DNA of 60,949 bases from an uncultured Roseburia sp. GTDB lineage: Bacteria > Bacillota > Clostridia > Lachnospirales > Lachnospiraceae. Below the pieces are notes generated by a model. It saw nothing but the letters and a program-made list of their open reading frames with translations. It ran no database searches and had not been told where the DNA came from. This document shows, piece by piece, positions 16,040 through 25,127 of the stretch. How positions within the stretch are numbered: position 1 is the first letter of the stretch; the number at the start of each line of letters is the position of its first letter. The position numbers and the translations under genes were made by a program. The DNA lies in assembly GCA_947567625.1 (NCBI GenBank), contig CANONN010000019.1, forward strand, positions 1 through 60,949, in the 5' to 3' direction.

Positions 16040-17873
16040 GAAGGAAAGCGCTGCAAAAAGTATCGGTTTGCTCCGATGTTATCAGAATATCATATTTATG
16101 CTGAAGATTGCGGCGAAGCATACGCCGGGATATTTTGTCAATCTCTGCCTTTTTCAGATTTACTGTGCGGTGCAGGTCTTTTTTGAGTTTACCGTTACCT
16201 TAAAGGTGCTGCTGGATTTGATTGCCGACGGCGCAGATTACGGCAGCGCGGTGTCCTATCTGCTGCTGATGCTGGCCCTGGTGATGATTAAGCTGATCTG
16301 GGCCGCGTGGACGGAAAATGCGATAGAGCCGCGCGCGAAAGAAATTCTGCACAAAAAGCTGCGGTTGCAGCTCTATGAAAATGCCGTAAAGCTGGATTTG
16401 GAGCAATACGACAATCCGCAGTATTACAATGAATTTGTCTGGAGCGTCAACGAGGCGGCGAACCGCATGGATGCGGTGTTGAAGGATTTTGGCAGACTGC
16501 TGAACCGAATCGCGGACGTGCTGGTAAACGGCGTATTTTTTATCGCACTGGATATCTTCGGTATGATATTTATTGCGGTGAGCCTGCTTTTGACGCTGAT
16601 TATGAATACCATAAGCGGCAGGCTTTCGTTTGCGCGGGCTGTCGAGTTGAATCCGATCGAGCGCAAGCGCAGTTATTTTAACCGTATTTTTTATCTCAAT
16701 GATTACGCGAAGGAGATTCGGCTCAATCCGGTGGCCGATCAGCTCAAACAGGAGTTTTCGCAGACGAACCGCAAGGTATATCCCATTGTCGGCAAATACG
16801 GAAAGAAGAGTATGTGGGCGGGATTTGCGGGCGATTTTGGCGCCAACGACATTTTGATTAACACGGTATATCTCGGCTATCTGGTGTATCAGACGGTGGT
16901 GAAGCGCGTATTTGGTTACGGGAGCGCGATGGCGTTATTTAGCGCCTCCGCCTGGTTTAAAAATTCGCTCAAAGAGCTGGCAGAGCTTTTGCCCCGCTTT
17001 GAACAGCACGGCCTGTACGTGGAGAAGATACGGACGTTTCTGGATTACAAGAGCTGCATAGCGGACGGTGCAGTCTCATGTGAGAAAGAGACATTTCGCG
17101 AGCTTGCCGTGGAGAATGTTTCGTTTGCTTACGGGGATGAGCCGGATACGCTTCGCGGCGTTGACCTGACCGTCAAGGCAGGTGAAAAGATTGCGATTGT
17201 CGGCTATAACGGCGCGGGCAAATCGACGCTGATTAAGCTTTTGCTGCGGCTTTATGACGTGGGCGGCGGGCAGATCAAATTAAATGGCCGCGATATCAGA
17301 GCGTATGAGAAAGAGAGCTACCGCGCCATGTTTGCCACAGTTTTTCAGGACTATAAGATCTTTGCATCCACGATAGCGGATAATGTTAAGATGGATATAG
17401 CGCGGGAGGGCGATCGTGCAGAGATTGAGAGGGCTTTGGACAGAAGCGGTTTTGCGGAGCGTCTTGCCACACTGCCCGGAGGCATCGGCACGCCGCTGAC
17501 CAGAGAATTTGATGAGGAGGGGGTAAATCTCTCCGGCGGCGAAGCCCAGAAAGTGGCGATCGCCAGGACGTTTTATCGTTATTGTCCGATCATCATACTC
17601 GACGAGCCCTCGAGCGCCTTAGACCCGATCAGCGAGTACCAGCTGAACCAGGCCATGCTTGAGGCGGCGCGGGATAAGGCGGTGATCTTTATCTCGCACA
17701 GGCTTTCGAGTACGGTCATGGCGGATAAGATCTATATGTTTGAAAACGGCAGAGTGATCGAGTCGGGCAGCCACAGTGAGCTGATGGAGCTTGACGGGAA
17801 ATACGCGCAGATGTTTCAGATGCAGGCGGAGAAATATCGGCTGCTGGAGGGGAGAGGGAGAGCTGCGCGGTGA
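16029..17873 (+). CDS. ABC exporter half-transporter, second subunit
   Basis: 614 residues, starting at ATG 16029, 9 nt behind GGAGG and overlapping the preceding gene by 11 nt. The membrane domain (about 25-320) is followed by an ATPase domain with Walker A GYNGAGKST, Q-loop FQDY, signature LSGGEAQK, Walker B IIILDEPSSALDP and switch His in FISHRLSS. Both subunits therefore have complete ATP sites, unlike asymmetrical exporters with one degenerate site. The layout and even the overlap length are shared with the pair at 25284-29001, suggesting paralogous modules. Confidence 0.9.
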   Translation: MWHKKESAAKSIGLLRCYQNIIFMLKIAAKHTPGYFVNLCLFQIYCAVQVFFEFTVTLKVLLDLIADGADYGSAVSYLLLMLALVMIKLIWAAWTENAIEPRAKEILHKKLRLQLYENAVKLDLEQYDNPQYYNEFVWSVNEAANRMDAVLKDFGRLLNRIADVLVNGVFFIALDIFGMIFIAVSLLLTLIMNTISGRLSFARAVELNPIERKRSYFNRIFYLNDYAKEIRLNPVADQLKQEFSQTNRKVYPIVGKYGKKSMWAGFAGDFGANDILINTVYLGYLVYQTVVKRVFGYGSAMALFSASAWFKNSLKELAELLPRFEQHGLYVEKIRTFLDYKSCIADGAVSCEKETFRELAVENVSFAYGDEPDTLRGVDLTVKAGEKIAIVGYNGAGKSTLIKLLLRLYDVGGGQIKLNGRDIRAYEKESYRAMFATVFQDYKIFASTIADNVKMDIAREGDRAEIERALDRSGFAERLATLPGGIGTPLTREFDEEGVNLSGGEAQKVAIARTFYRYCPIIILDEPSSALDPISEYQLNQAMLEAARDKAVIFISHRLSSTVMADKIYMFENGRVIESGSHSELMELDGKYAQMFQMQAEKYRLLEGRGRAAR

Positions 17874-17956
17874 GAACAAAAAGGCAAGCGGTACAGTGAG
17901 TGGCAAAAAGAAAGGAAATGGGTAAAGTGGGGGATAATAACGAGAGAGGGGTACGG

Positions 17957-18430
17957 ATGCAGGATAAATTTAAAACGTTCGATCAGGCTTGCGTCGCAAA
18001 TTTAGCGGACGAGGTCAATAAAATATTAAAAGCAGCGCAGGGGCATCAGAAGTGTGCGATCGGCTTTATTACGACAGATGATTTTTATGGGTGTTACCTG
18101 TGCTGGGATTACAGCCACGACATAAAAGAGTATTTTGATTGGGAAAACAGCCTGGCGCCGGAGTTCCTTTATCAGCCGCTCGTAGATGTTGTGGAAGCGT
18201 GCCAGGAGATCGACTTTTGCAACCCGTCGGAAGAAAAATGGGAATTTGCCAAGGCTTTCCTTGCCGTGTTAGATCAAAATATCAGGCGGCTTCCCGAGCA
18301 GATTTTTGCGGACCACAACTTTAAACGGGACGATGTTTTGTTTTTTGCAACCATGGGGGACGGCGATTATGTACAGGAGATGCTCGACGCGTCGGTCGAA
18401 CTGTTTCATGCGCCGGATACTGTGCGTTAA
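17957..18430 (+). CDS. DUF4303-like protein
   Basis: 157 residues. The pattern IGFITTDDFYGCYLCWD near the N-terminus, a central W/F-rich segment, and a C-terminal FKRDDVLFFATMGDGDYVQE resemble DUF4303, a SUKH-like or immunity-type family often found alone or beside toxin loci. The start is placed at ATG 17957 behind GAGAGAGGGG; a longer frame from 17900 lacks a good ribosome site. It lies 83 nt after the exporter pair and 110 nt before the fucosidase, so co-transcription is possible but unproven. The function is unknown. Confidence 0.6.
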   Translation: MQDKFKTFDQACVANLADEVNKILKAAQGHQKCAIGFITTDDFYGCYLCWDYSHDIKEYFDWENSLAPEFLYQPLVDVVEACQEIDFCNPSEEKWEFAKAFLAVLDQNIRRLPEQIFADHNFKRDDVLFFATMGDGDYVQEMLDASVELFHAPDTVR

Positions 18431-18539
18431 TGTACGGACAGACGCAGTAGAGCGCGAACTGCTTGCCAGATATGCGGATGTTTTCGCGTTTCATAGGTAT
18501 AGATGGGAAGGTTTTAGATTAAGGTTACGGAGGTGCACA

Positions 18540-19889
18540 ATGCAGAAATGGTATGAACAGGCGAAACTGGGTATTTTTTTACATTGGGGGATTTATGCGG
18601 TGGACGGCGTGGCGGAGTCCTGGTCGTTCGGAAGCGGCAGCATGTCGTATGAGGATTATATGAAGCAGTTGGACGGATTCACCGCTTCCAATTACAATCC
18701 AGAAAAATGGGCGAAACTAATCAAACAGTCGGGGGCGCGCTATGCGATCTTGACGACCAAGCATCATGACGGCGTATGTCTGTTTGATACGGCCTATACC
18801 GATTTGACGGTTCTTAGGAAAACCCCGGCAGGGCGGGATTTGCTCGGACCCTACTGTGAAGCGATGCGGAAAGAAGGCTTGAAGGTGGGGATTTATTTTA
18901 CCGGTACGGACTGGTCGGACGACGATCATATGATGGCGCTGTTAGATACTTCAAAAGAAGAATTGCAGGAGATGCGAAAGAAAAAGACGGCGTATTCCGC
19001 TATGTGGCCGGAACAGACGCCGGCGGAGCGGCAGGTGGAGGGAGTGGAGGTCCCCGCAGGGCGCAGGCAGGAGTGGAACCGTTTTTTGGAGAGATACAAG
19101 GGCGAGATTCGCGAGCTGTTGACGAATTACGGGAAGATTGATCTTTTCTGGACGGACGCCATGCTCTACAGAAAGGGATACTCCTGGGATACGGAGAACG
19201 TTAAAAAAATGATTACAGAATTGCAGCCTGATATTATGGTAAACGGGAGGCTCGACGGGTATGGGGATTTCCTTACATCAGAACAGCGCCTGCCGCTTCG
19301 GCCTATTTCCGACGGCGTGTGGGAATACTGCCATACCTTCAATGAATCCTGGGGCTTTCAGGGCGGGGATCATAAATACAAAGATACCAGACAGGTGATC
19401 CGGCTGTTTACGGAATGTATCGCCATGGGCGGAAACATGCTGATAGGCGCAGGGCCGAAGGAAAACGGCGATATACCGGCGGAAGCGGAAAAAATTATGA
19501 CGGAGATGGGGCAGTGGATTGGCAAATATGAGGAAGCCATTTTCCCGACGGAAAGAGGATTAACCTTTCATTATTGCAAATATCCGTCTACGTTATCGTC
19601 TGATAAAAAAACATTATATCTCTTTTTGAACGATAAACCGAATCCTTATATCATGTTGAACGGTATACGGAATCCGTTTAACAAAATAACATGCCTTACC
19701 AACGGCAGAGAGTTGTCGTATTCTGTGACGGGAGGGGCCGATTGGGTAAATATTCCGGGATGTAAATGGATTGCATTAAAGGAGCAGGATTTGGATGAAA
19801 TTTGTACGGTTGTGAAGATTGAAATGGAGGAGCCGATTGATCTTTGGGAGATCGATCATCCGGTATCCTATGGGGCGCAGGCGTATTGA
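18540..19889 (+). CDS. GH29 alpha-L-fucosidase
   Basis: 449 residues. The glycoside hydrolase 29 hallmarks are KLGIFLHWGIYAVDG at the start, ARYAILTTKHHDGVCLFDT, and IDLFWTDAM, where Asp206 is in the position of the catalytic nucleophile. GGNMLIGAGPKENGDIP follows, the usual NLLLNIGPxxDG block. It hydrolyses terminal alpha-fucosyl linkages of host or dietary glycans. No signal peptide is seen, so it would act on imported oligosaccharides. Start ATG 18540 follows ACGGAGGT; the frame is open further upstream but without a ribosome site. No transporter or fucose pathway gene is adjacent. Confidence 0.88.
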   Translation: MQKWYEQAKLGIFLHWGIYAVDGVAESWSFGSGSMSYEDYMKQLDGFTASNYNPEKWAKLIKQSGARYAILTTKHHDGVCLFDTAYTDLTVLRKTPAGRDLLGPYCEAMRKEGLKVGIYFTGTDWSDDDHMMALLDTSKEELQEMRKKKTAYSAMWPEQTPAERQVEGVEVPAGRRQEWNRFLERYKGEIRELLTNYGKIDLFWTDAMLYRKGYSWDTENVKKMITELQPDIMVNGRLDGYGDFLTSEQRLPLRPISDGVWEYCHTFNESWGFQGGDHKYKDTRQVIRLFTECIAMGGNMLIGAGPKENGDIPAEAEKIMTEMGQWIGKYEEAIFPTERGLTFHYCKYPSTLSSDKKTLYLFLNDKPNPYIMLNGIRNPFNKITCLTNGRELSYSVTGGADWVNIPGCKWIALKEQDLDEICTVVKIEMEEPIDLWEIDHPVSYGAQAY

Positions 19890-19987
19890 GACAGGGGAGA
19901 ACCGTGCTGATCGGATTAGAGGTTTTTGCATGAATTGCGATCGAATGTGGTATCATGACAGAAAGATAGGAAATGGAGTAAGGAAAA

Positions 19988-20467
19988 ATGGAAGAGAGAA
20001 CGATCAAAAGCGCCTCCGATTCCGTTGTCGAGCAGGTTTTTCAGATCAGGCCGGAGCACTTGAATGCGGCCGGGCGCCTGTTTGGCGGACGTTTGATGGA
20101 ATGGATTGACGAGGTGGCGGCGCTTGTGGGCATACGGCACGCGCAGTCGAATGTGACGACGGCATCGGTTGACAATCTCAAATTTATACGCGGGGCCTTT
20201 CAGGGAGAGATGGTGGTTTTGATTGGCCGGGTCACATATGTTGGCAGCACATCCATGGAGGTGCGCGTTGACACCTATGTGGAAAGCCTCGACGGCGTCA
20301 GGAAACCGATCAATCGGGCCTATCTGATTTTGGTCGCGTTGGATGCAGAGGGGATGCCGATACAGGTGCCTGGCCTTAAAATAACGAGCGAATCGGAAAA
20401 GGCCGAGTGGGAGGCCGGCATCAAGAGAAGGGAAATGCGCAGACAGAGAACGGAAGAAGGATTTTAG
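19988..20467 (+). CDS. Acyl-CoA thioesterase (hotdog fold, YciA/BFIT type)
   Basis: 159 residues of the hotdog fold: RPEHLNAAGRLFGGRLMEWIDEVA is the characteristic 'N..G.lFGG.lm.wiD' segment with the catalytic Asp. It continues ASVDNLKFIRGAFQGE and ends with a basic helix. It hydrolyses acyl-CoA to free acid and CoA in the cytoplasm. Start ATG 19988 follows AAGGAAA; an extended -10 (TGG-TATCAT) lies about 35 nt upstream. A strong terminator follows at 20539, so it is probably its own unit. Confidence 0.9.
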   Translation: MEERTIKSASDSVVEQVFQIRPEHLNAAGRLFGGRLMEWIDEVAALVGIRHAQSNVTTASVDNLKFIRGAFQGEMVVLIGRVTYVGSTSMEVRVDTYVESLDGVRKPINRAYLILVALDAEGMPIQVPGLKITSESEKAEWEAGIKRREMRRQRTEEGF

Positions 20468-20538
20468 AACAGAGAATTGCCGGGTGCTGCATTGGTATCT
20501 GGTATTACAACGATATGGAAAAATGGTGTGTTGGCGGG

Positions 20539-20592
20539 AAGGCAGGAAATTTCGTATGTCCAGATGTGCGTGTACGAATTTTCCTGTCTTTT
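20539..20592 (+). terminator. Strong hairpin terminator after the thioesterase gene
   Basis: An 18-bp stem, 20539-20556 with 20573-20590, has one mismatch and one G-U pair around a 16-nt loop. The 3' arm ends in TCTT and runs into TTCATATT. It separates the thioesterase from the sigma-factor gene. Confidence 0.7.
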
Positions 20593-20713
20593 CATATTGC
20601 TGTCATTTATATTATAATCATAATGTTTTGGAACGGGAAAATTTTTTACCATGTGAAAAAATTTGTGATATATTTGCTTTTCCTGCGTCTTATGGGTGGA
20701 AAGGAGGAAATCT

Positions 20714-21202
20714 ATGGCTCAATCAGAGTATCCATTGGAAAAATATTATCAGGATGTGTTTCGGTTTCTGAGAGGGATTTCCGCAGATGAGCATTTGGCC
20801 GAGGAACTGACGCAGGAGACAATCTGCCGGGCGCTAAAGTCGATCGACTCTTACCGGGGAGAGGCCAATTTCCGTGTCTGGCTTTGTTCGATTGCCAAAA
20901 ACCTCTATTACTCACACTGCAGAAAGCAGCGGCACGAAAGCGACGCGCAGTACATAGACAATCTTGCGGCAGACGACGGTGATTTTACCCGGATGATTGT
21001 CGACCGGGAGACGGCGCTGCAGCTGCACAAGATACTGCACGGGCTGGGGGAGCCCTATAAAGAGATATTTTCCCTGAGAATTTTTGGGGAATTATCGTTT
21101 CGTGAAATCGGCGAGCTTTTTGGAAAGACGGAGCACTGGGCCTGTGTGACCTATCACCGGGCCAAGCGGATGATGCAGGCCGCTATGAAAAAGCAGGCGT
21201 GA
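20714..21202 (+). CDS. ECF-type RNA polymerase sigma factor
   Basis: 162 residues. Sigma region 2 (about 10-75) contains AEELTQETICRALKSIDSYRGEANFRVWLCSIAKNLYYSHCRK, shown here only to locate it at residues 33-75: the D/E-LTQET motif and the W-L-x-x-I-A-x-N-x-x-x-D/S-x-x-R block. Region 4 (about 105-160) reads YKEIFSLRIFGELSFREIGE, then a recognition helix. Start ATG 20714 is 6 nt behind AAGGAGG. The anti-sigma gene follows by 79 nt. The operon may be autoregulated; TATAAT near 20613 could be a vegetative promoter. Confidence 0.88.
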   Translation: MAQSEYPLEKYYQDVFRFLRGISADEHLAEELTQETICRALKSIDSYRGEANFRVWLCSIAKNLYYSHCRKQRHESDAQYIDNLAADDGDFTRMIVDRETALQLHKILHGLGEPYKEIFSLRIFGELSFREIGELFGKTEHWACVTYHRAKRMMQAAMKKQA

Positions 21203-21281
21203 GGAAGGCGTTCGTGTGATGTGGCCGCATAAAGCGGGAAAAGCAAAAAATGCCGCATAAACGGCAGAAACGAGGGATAAT

Positions 21282-22154
21282 ATGAAAATAGCGTGTGAAA
21301 TCATCAGAGATCTTTTGCCATTGTATGCAGAAGATATGGTCAGCGAAAAAAGCAAAGAGGCGGTCGAAGAGCATTTGGAGGAGTGTGAGGACTGCAAAGC
21401 CTTTTATCAGAGAATGATGGCGCCGGAGCCAAGCGTGCAGTTTGATGTGGAAGAAGCAAAAAGCTTTCAAAGTTTTGTGAAAAAGAAAAAATGGAGTTTC
21501 GGATGCAAGGTGGCGTTGCTTTCCGTCGCTCTTGTGATGTTTCTTGTGCTGCTCCGCGGCGCATTGTTGGGAGGCGCGATCGGCCTGCTTGTGCAGGATA
21601 TGGTGTCCGCGAAGGTTGAGGTGGACACGGACGCCAGCCATTACTCGCAGTATATGGGAGAGCAGGCCGGAGAAAATTACCGCAGCAAATGCGGTATGGA
21701 GGAACGCATTTTTCCGAAAGAAATCCGTGCGGATATGAGCGTAGAGGATTACAAGATGGTCTATTATAATCCGTGGGACCCGCAGTACCTGAGCTATCTG
21801 GTCGTCGAATATGACGCAGAAACTTACCGGCAGGAGTGTGCGCGCCTGGCGTCTTATTCTGTCGGCGATTATGTGGGAAATTATGGGGTGACCGGGTTTG
21901 ACGGGCAGTATCAGCTTTTGGCTATGGACGCAGACCCGTATTACGGTTTTGTGTATGCGCTGACGGACGGGGAGAGTAAAATCATCTATGTGGAGATCAT
22001 ATTCTGCAACTATTTTATGGACCTGGATTATGAGGAATATATTGACAAATCGTATCTCCCGCTTGGGTTCGACGCTTCGTCAGGCAATCCCTATCGGAAG
22101 AAAATGTTAGCCACGGTTACAAAGGTTAAAAGACAGATAATGGTAACCGTTTAG
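21282..22154 (+). CDS. Membrane-anchored anti-sigma factor with zinc-finger HC2 domain
   Basis: 290 residues. The N-terminal anti-sigma zinc finger (1-45) starts MKIACEIIRDLLPLYAEDMV and carries the H-x3-C-x2-C motif, His31-Cys35-Cys38 in EEHLEECEDCKAF. One membrane helix (about 76-98) is followed by an extracytoplasmic domain of about 190 residues with many Tyr and Asp residues and no recognised family. By its position it should hold the ECF sigma factor inactive until an envelope signal is sensed by the outer domain. The HC2 finger in the cytoplasm and single helix fit this topology. Confidence 0.85.
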   Translation: MKIACEIIRDLLPLYAEDMVSEKSKEAVEEHLEECEDCKAFYQRMMAPEPSVQFDVEEAKSFQSFVKKKKWSFGCKVALLSVALVMFLVLLRGALLGGAIGLLVQDMVSAKVEVDTDASHYSQYMGEQAGENYRSKCGMEERIFPKEIRADMSVEDYKMVYYNPWDPQYLSYLVVEYDAETYRQECARLASYSVGDYVGNYGVTGFDGQYQLLAMDADPYYGFVYALTDGESKIIYVEIIFCNYFMDLDYEEYIDKSYLPLGFDASSGNPYRKKMLATVTKVKRQIMVTV

Positions 22155-22235
22155 CCCAGGACTTTGCACTCACGCATCTTGAACTTTTTCGTTTTTTAAG
22201 GTATTCTTTATATAAAAACAGTTCGGAATAGAGCA

Positions 22236-22352
22236 ATTGCGAACGTTGTTTGCAATGGAGAAATGAGGAGAGCCATTTATGGCTTACACAAACTCGATAT
22301 GCGCAATAAAGCTAATGCGAACATAGTTCGCAATGCAGAAATGGAGAGAATT
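22236..22352 (+). repeat. Dispersed palindromic leader repeat, copy A
   Basis: It contains three hairpins: ATTGCGAAC-GTT-GTTTGCAAT (22236-22256), AGCCAT-TT-ATGGCT (22271-22284) and GCGAAC-ATA-GTTCGC (22317-22331). It ends in GCAGAAATGGAGAG, which provides the next gene's ribosome site. The segment from AGCCAT onward closely matches copy B at 40041-40112. If translated it gives a spurious GLHK...KANANIVRNAEM N-terminal extension. Confidence 0.8.
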
Positions 22353-22910
22353 ATGCATTTATATTTTGCCAAGCCGGGCAGCGGCAAATTTTGTGAACGG
22401 GAGATAAGGGAGCTTTATAATCGGGCGTTTCCCAGGGAAGAGCGGGCGCCTTTTGGGCTTTTAAAGCACTGGGCGAAGAAAAAGAGAGCGGACTTTTATG
22501 CAGTCTATGAGCGGGACCGGTTCGTGGGAATGGTTCATATACTGCGCGACGCGCACGTTGCGTATGTTTTTTATCTCGCGATCTGTGAAGACATGAGGGG
22601 GACGGGATGCGGCAGCGCGATTTTGCGGTTTGTCAAACAAAAATACCGTCTGCAAAAAATTGTTTTGGCGATCGAGCCGGTGGACGCACCCTGTGACAAT
22701 CTAAAAGAGCGGGTGAGGCGCAAAGCATTTTACCGCAAAAACGGTTTCAAAGAAACGGACTTTCGCGCCGCGGAATTCGGCTTTGTGTATGAGATGTTAG
22801 CGTATTGTGCAAACGGCGAAAAATTGTGCGCGAAAGAATTTGAACGGTTTGGGAAAAATGTGATGGGCCGTTTGCTTTTTAAAATCATGTACCGGGTGAA
22901 TGAAATATAG
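22353..22910 (+). CDS. GNAT family N-acetyltransferase
   Basis: 185 residues from ATG 22353, behind GGAGAG. The acetyl-CoA loop is CEDMRGTGCGSAILRFVKQK (R/M-R-G-T-G-x-G) around residues 84-100, and the C-terminal YRKNGFKET matches motif B. Upstream in-frame codons belong to the palindromic repeat and are not coding. The acceptor is unknown. The gene is 11 nt upstream of tag, so the two are probably co-transcribed. N-terminal REIRELYNRAFPREERAPF resembles other Firmicute GNATs of unknown role. Confidence 0.8.
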   Translation: MHLYFAKPGSGKFCEREIRELYNRAFPREERAPFGLLKHWAKKKRADFYAVYERDRFVGMVHILRDAHVAYVFYLAICEDMRGTGCGSAILRFVKQKYRLQKIVLAIEPVDAPCDNLKERVRRKAFYRKNGFKETDFRAAEFGFVYEMLAYCANGEKLCAKEFERFGKNVMGRLLFKIMYRVNEI

Positions 22911-22921
22911 GAGAATTCAGG

Positions 22922-23476
22922 ATGTGTGAGAAATGTCGATGCTTTTGGGCCAACACCAATAATCCGCTTTATGTCAAATATCATGACGAAGAGTGGGGAC
23001 AGCCGGTTTATGACGACGGCCATCTGTTTGAGATGTTGATTTTGGAATCCTTTCAGGCCGGGCTGTCCTGGGAATGTGTGCTCAATAAAAGAGAGCATTT
23101 TCGCGAGGCGTTTGATCAATTTGCGCTTGAGAATGTGTGTGAATACGGTGAAGAGAAAATGGAAGAACTGCGCCAAAACGAAAAGATCATACGCAATCGC
23201 CTCAAGATTCGCGCCGCGGTTGGCAACGCCAAAATATTTAAAAAAATTGCGGCCGAATATGGCTCATTTTCCGAATATCTCTGGGGCTTTACAGGGCATA
23301 AGATTGTCTATGAGACGGGGAAGACAAGCTCCGAGCTGTCGGATAAGATTTCTAAGGACCTGAAAAAAAGAGGCATGAAGTTTGTGGGCACTACGATCAT
23401 CTATGCGTATTTACAGGCTGTCGGCGTGGTGTATTCCCATGAAAAAGACTGCTATCTGTACAGAGAGAACGTTTAG
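22922..23476 (+). CDS. tag: DNA-3-methyladenine glycosylase I
   Basis: 184 residues matching Tag throughout: an N-terminal CRCFWA zinc-site cysteine, YVKYHDEEWGQPVYDD with its zinc His, ESFQAGLSWECVLNKRE with the catalytic Glu, and a C-terminal VYSHEKDCYLY that supplies the remaining His and Cys zinc ligands. It removes 3-methyladenine from alkylated DNA as the first step of base excision repair. It is 11 nt behind the GNAT gene and likely shares its transcript. The length is normal for the family. Confidence 0.93.
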   Translation: MCEKCRCFWANTNNPLYVKYHDEEWGQPVYDDGHLFEMLILESFQAGLSWECVLNKREHFREAFDQFALENVCEYGEEKMEELRQNEKIIRNRLKIRAAVGNAKIFKKIAAEYGSFSEYLWGFTGHKIVYETGKTSSELSDKISKDLKKRGMKFVGTTIIYAYLQAVGVVYSHEKDCYLYRENV

Positions 23477-23525
23477 ATTGGTTTTCACTTTTCTGTGTTA
23501 AACTGTAGGCAGAGAGGAGAAACAA

Positions 23526-24227
23526 ATGCGCATTGCCATTGTAGAAGATGAAATCAGCCAGCGGCAGATCATAGAACAATATATAGGGGAATGGAGACGA
23601 AAGGGACAGCCAAAGCCGGAAAGCGTCTGCTTTCCAAACAGCGAAAGTTTTTTGTTTGCGTGGGAGGAGGACAAGCAATTTGACCTGCTGATTCTCGATA
23701 TTGAGATGGGCGACATGAGCGGTATGGAGCTTGCCCGCAGGCTGCGAAATGAGGGGGAGCAAATACCGATTTTATTTGTCACCGGCTACCGGGAGTATAT
23801 GCAGTACGGCTATGACGTCGGGGCGCTGCACTATCTGACGAAGCCCCTCCCAAAAGAAAAATTGTTTCAGGTGCTGGACCGAATGGCTTTGGAGCGGGAA
23901 AAAGAGGAGAAAAAATTGCTTGTGGATACGGTGGACGGCAAAATGAGCATATTCCCGGACAAAATCTGGTATGTGGAGGCGTCGGCCCACCGAAGCGAAC
24001 TTTTTTTGGAACATACGCAGCTTACCTTAAAAAACAGTTTCGGGGAGATCGAAGAATGGACGCGAGACCGGAGTGAATTTGTAAAATGCCATCGCTCTTA
24101 TCTCGTCAATTTAAAGCACGTTTCGTCGATGGATAAAACAGAAATTATCATGGACGATGGAAGGAAAGTGCCGCTCAGCAGAATGGCGGCAAAGCAGGTC
24201 AATACGGCATTCTTCATCCCGATTTGA
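23526..24227 (+). CDS. LytTR-family response regulator (AgrA/LytR type)
   Basis: 233 residues. The receiver domain (1-120) has the acidic pair EDE at 7-9, phospho-Asp58 in LLILDIEMGDMSGMELA, and the KPLPKEKL switch region. The LytTR DNA-binding domain (about 133-230) includes EFVKCHRSYLVNLKHVSSMD, the typical F.r.HrS.lVNl..v motif. Together with the GHKL kinase that follows, this is an agr-like two-component system, usually responding to peptide signals. GAGAGGAG precedes the ATG. No autoinducer-peptide gene (AgrD/AgrB-like) was found nearby. Confidence 0.9.
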   Translation: MRIAIVEDEISQRQIIEQYIGEWRRKGQPKPESVCFPNSESFLFAWEEDKQFDLLILDIEMGDMSGMELARRLRNEGEQIPILFVTGYREYMQYGYDVGALHYLTKPLPKEKLFQVLDRMALEREKEEKKLLVDTVDGKMSIFPDKIWYVEASAHRSELFLEHTQLTLKNSFGEIEEWTRDRSEFVKCHRSYLVNLKHVSSMDKTEIIMDDGRKVPLSRMAAKQVNTAFFIPI

Positions 24228-24371
24228 GTCGCGGCAGGGCCGCGACATGTAGGTTAGTGTGAAAAATACATCTAAGGCAGCAAAAAACACTGCCTAAGAA
24301 GTATTAAGTTTCACACAAGAAAAACGCAAAAACGGCGTTTTTCATACCTATTTGAGCCGCCAAAGGCGGCA
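24204..24371 (+). repeat. Hairpin-rich spacer with a duplicated gene tail
   Basis: The last seven codons plus stop of the regulator gene (TAFFIPI-stop, 24204-24227) recur at 24332-24355 with four synonymous third-base differences. Each copy is followed at once by a GC-rich hairpin: GTCGCGGC-AGG-GCCGCGAC (after copy 1) and GCCGCC-AAA-GGCGGC (after copy 2, ending 24370). Between them lie GTGTGAAA ... TTTCACAC enclosing AGGCAG-N9-CTGCCT, and AAAAACGC-N7-GCGTTTTT. The second hairpin sits next to the kinase ribosome site and could tune its translation. Confidence 0.7.
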
Positions 24372-24382
24372 GGGGGATTAAT

Positions 24383-25099
24383 ATGACAATTGCAGTGACG
24401 GCAGGCTGTTTTCTCGTATTTGCCAATATAGCTCTGTGGCTCTTTTTTATGCCCTGGTATGTCGAACGGAGAATCAGCCGTTTCCAAAATGAACTGGTTG
24501 ACAAGCATTATAACGAAGTGGAAAGCATGTACCGCAAGATGAGAGGATGGAGACATGATTACCACAATCATATCCAGACCCTGAAGGCGCACATGGAATT
24601 ACAGCATTATAAGGAGGCGGAGGATTATCTGACCATGCTGGCGGAGGATTTGACGACCGTGGACACCGTGATAAAGACGGGAAACGTCATGGTGGACGCC
24701 ATCTTAAACAGCAAGCTGGCGTTGCTGCGCGAGCGGGAGATCAAGGTAGATGTGACTGCGGTAGTCCCGCATGAGGTTGCGATTGCCGGTATTGATCTGT
24801 CGGTCTTGATAGGCAATCTTTTGGACAATGCCATGGAGGCTTGCGAGCAGATGGAATGTAGGGAAGAGCGGTTTGTGCGCATCTATATAGATATCTTGAA
24901 AAAGCAGCTCTATATCTCTGTCACCAATTCCATGCAGGGGAGGGCCGCCAGGAAAGGCGCCCACTATCGGTCGAATAAGCAGGGACTTCACGGTTTTGGC
25001 CTGCTGCGAATCGACAGCATCGTTGCCAAATATCACGGCTATTTAAACCGCCAGAGCGAGAGCGGCGTTTTTGCCACGGAGGTTATGCTGCCGCTGTGA
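24383..25099 (+). CDS. GHKL-family sensor histidine kinase (AgrC-like), short membrane part
   Basis: 238 residues. One N-terminal membrane helix (about 4-24) is followed by the dimerisation helix with His58 in WRHDYHNHIQTLKAH, the classic AgrC-type H-box, and a HATPase domain with N-box LIGNLLDNAMEACEQ and G-box GLHGFGLLRIDSIV. AgrC-type sensors normally have five to seven helices; this one has a single helix, so peptide sensing would have to involve a partner, perhaps the exporter encoded just downstream. Ribosome site AGGGGG lies after a GC hairpin. A terminator follows the stop. Confidence 0.88.
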   Translation: MTIAVTAGCFLVFANIALWLFFMPWYVERRISRFQNELVDKHYNEVESMYRKMRGWRHDYHNHIQTLKAHMELQHYKEAEDYLTMLAEDLTTVDTVIKTGNVMVDAILNSKLALLREREIKVDVTAVVPHEVAIAGIDLSVLIGNLLDNAMEACEQMECREERFVRIYIDILKKQLYISVTNSMQGRAARKGAHYRSNKQGLHGFGLLRIDSIVAKYHGYLNRQSESGVFATEVMLPL

Positions 25100-25127
25100 G
25101 CAAGACGTAAAAATATTTGCAATACCG

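Noticed and set aside
20407-20790. 127-codon frame extending past the thioesterase gene
   Set aside because: It runs through the terminator hairpin and into the sigma-factor leader in a different frame; no ribosome site.
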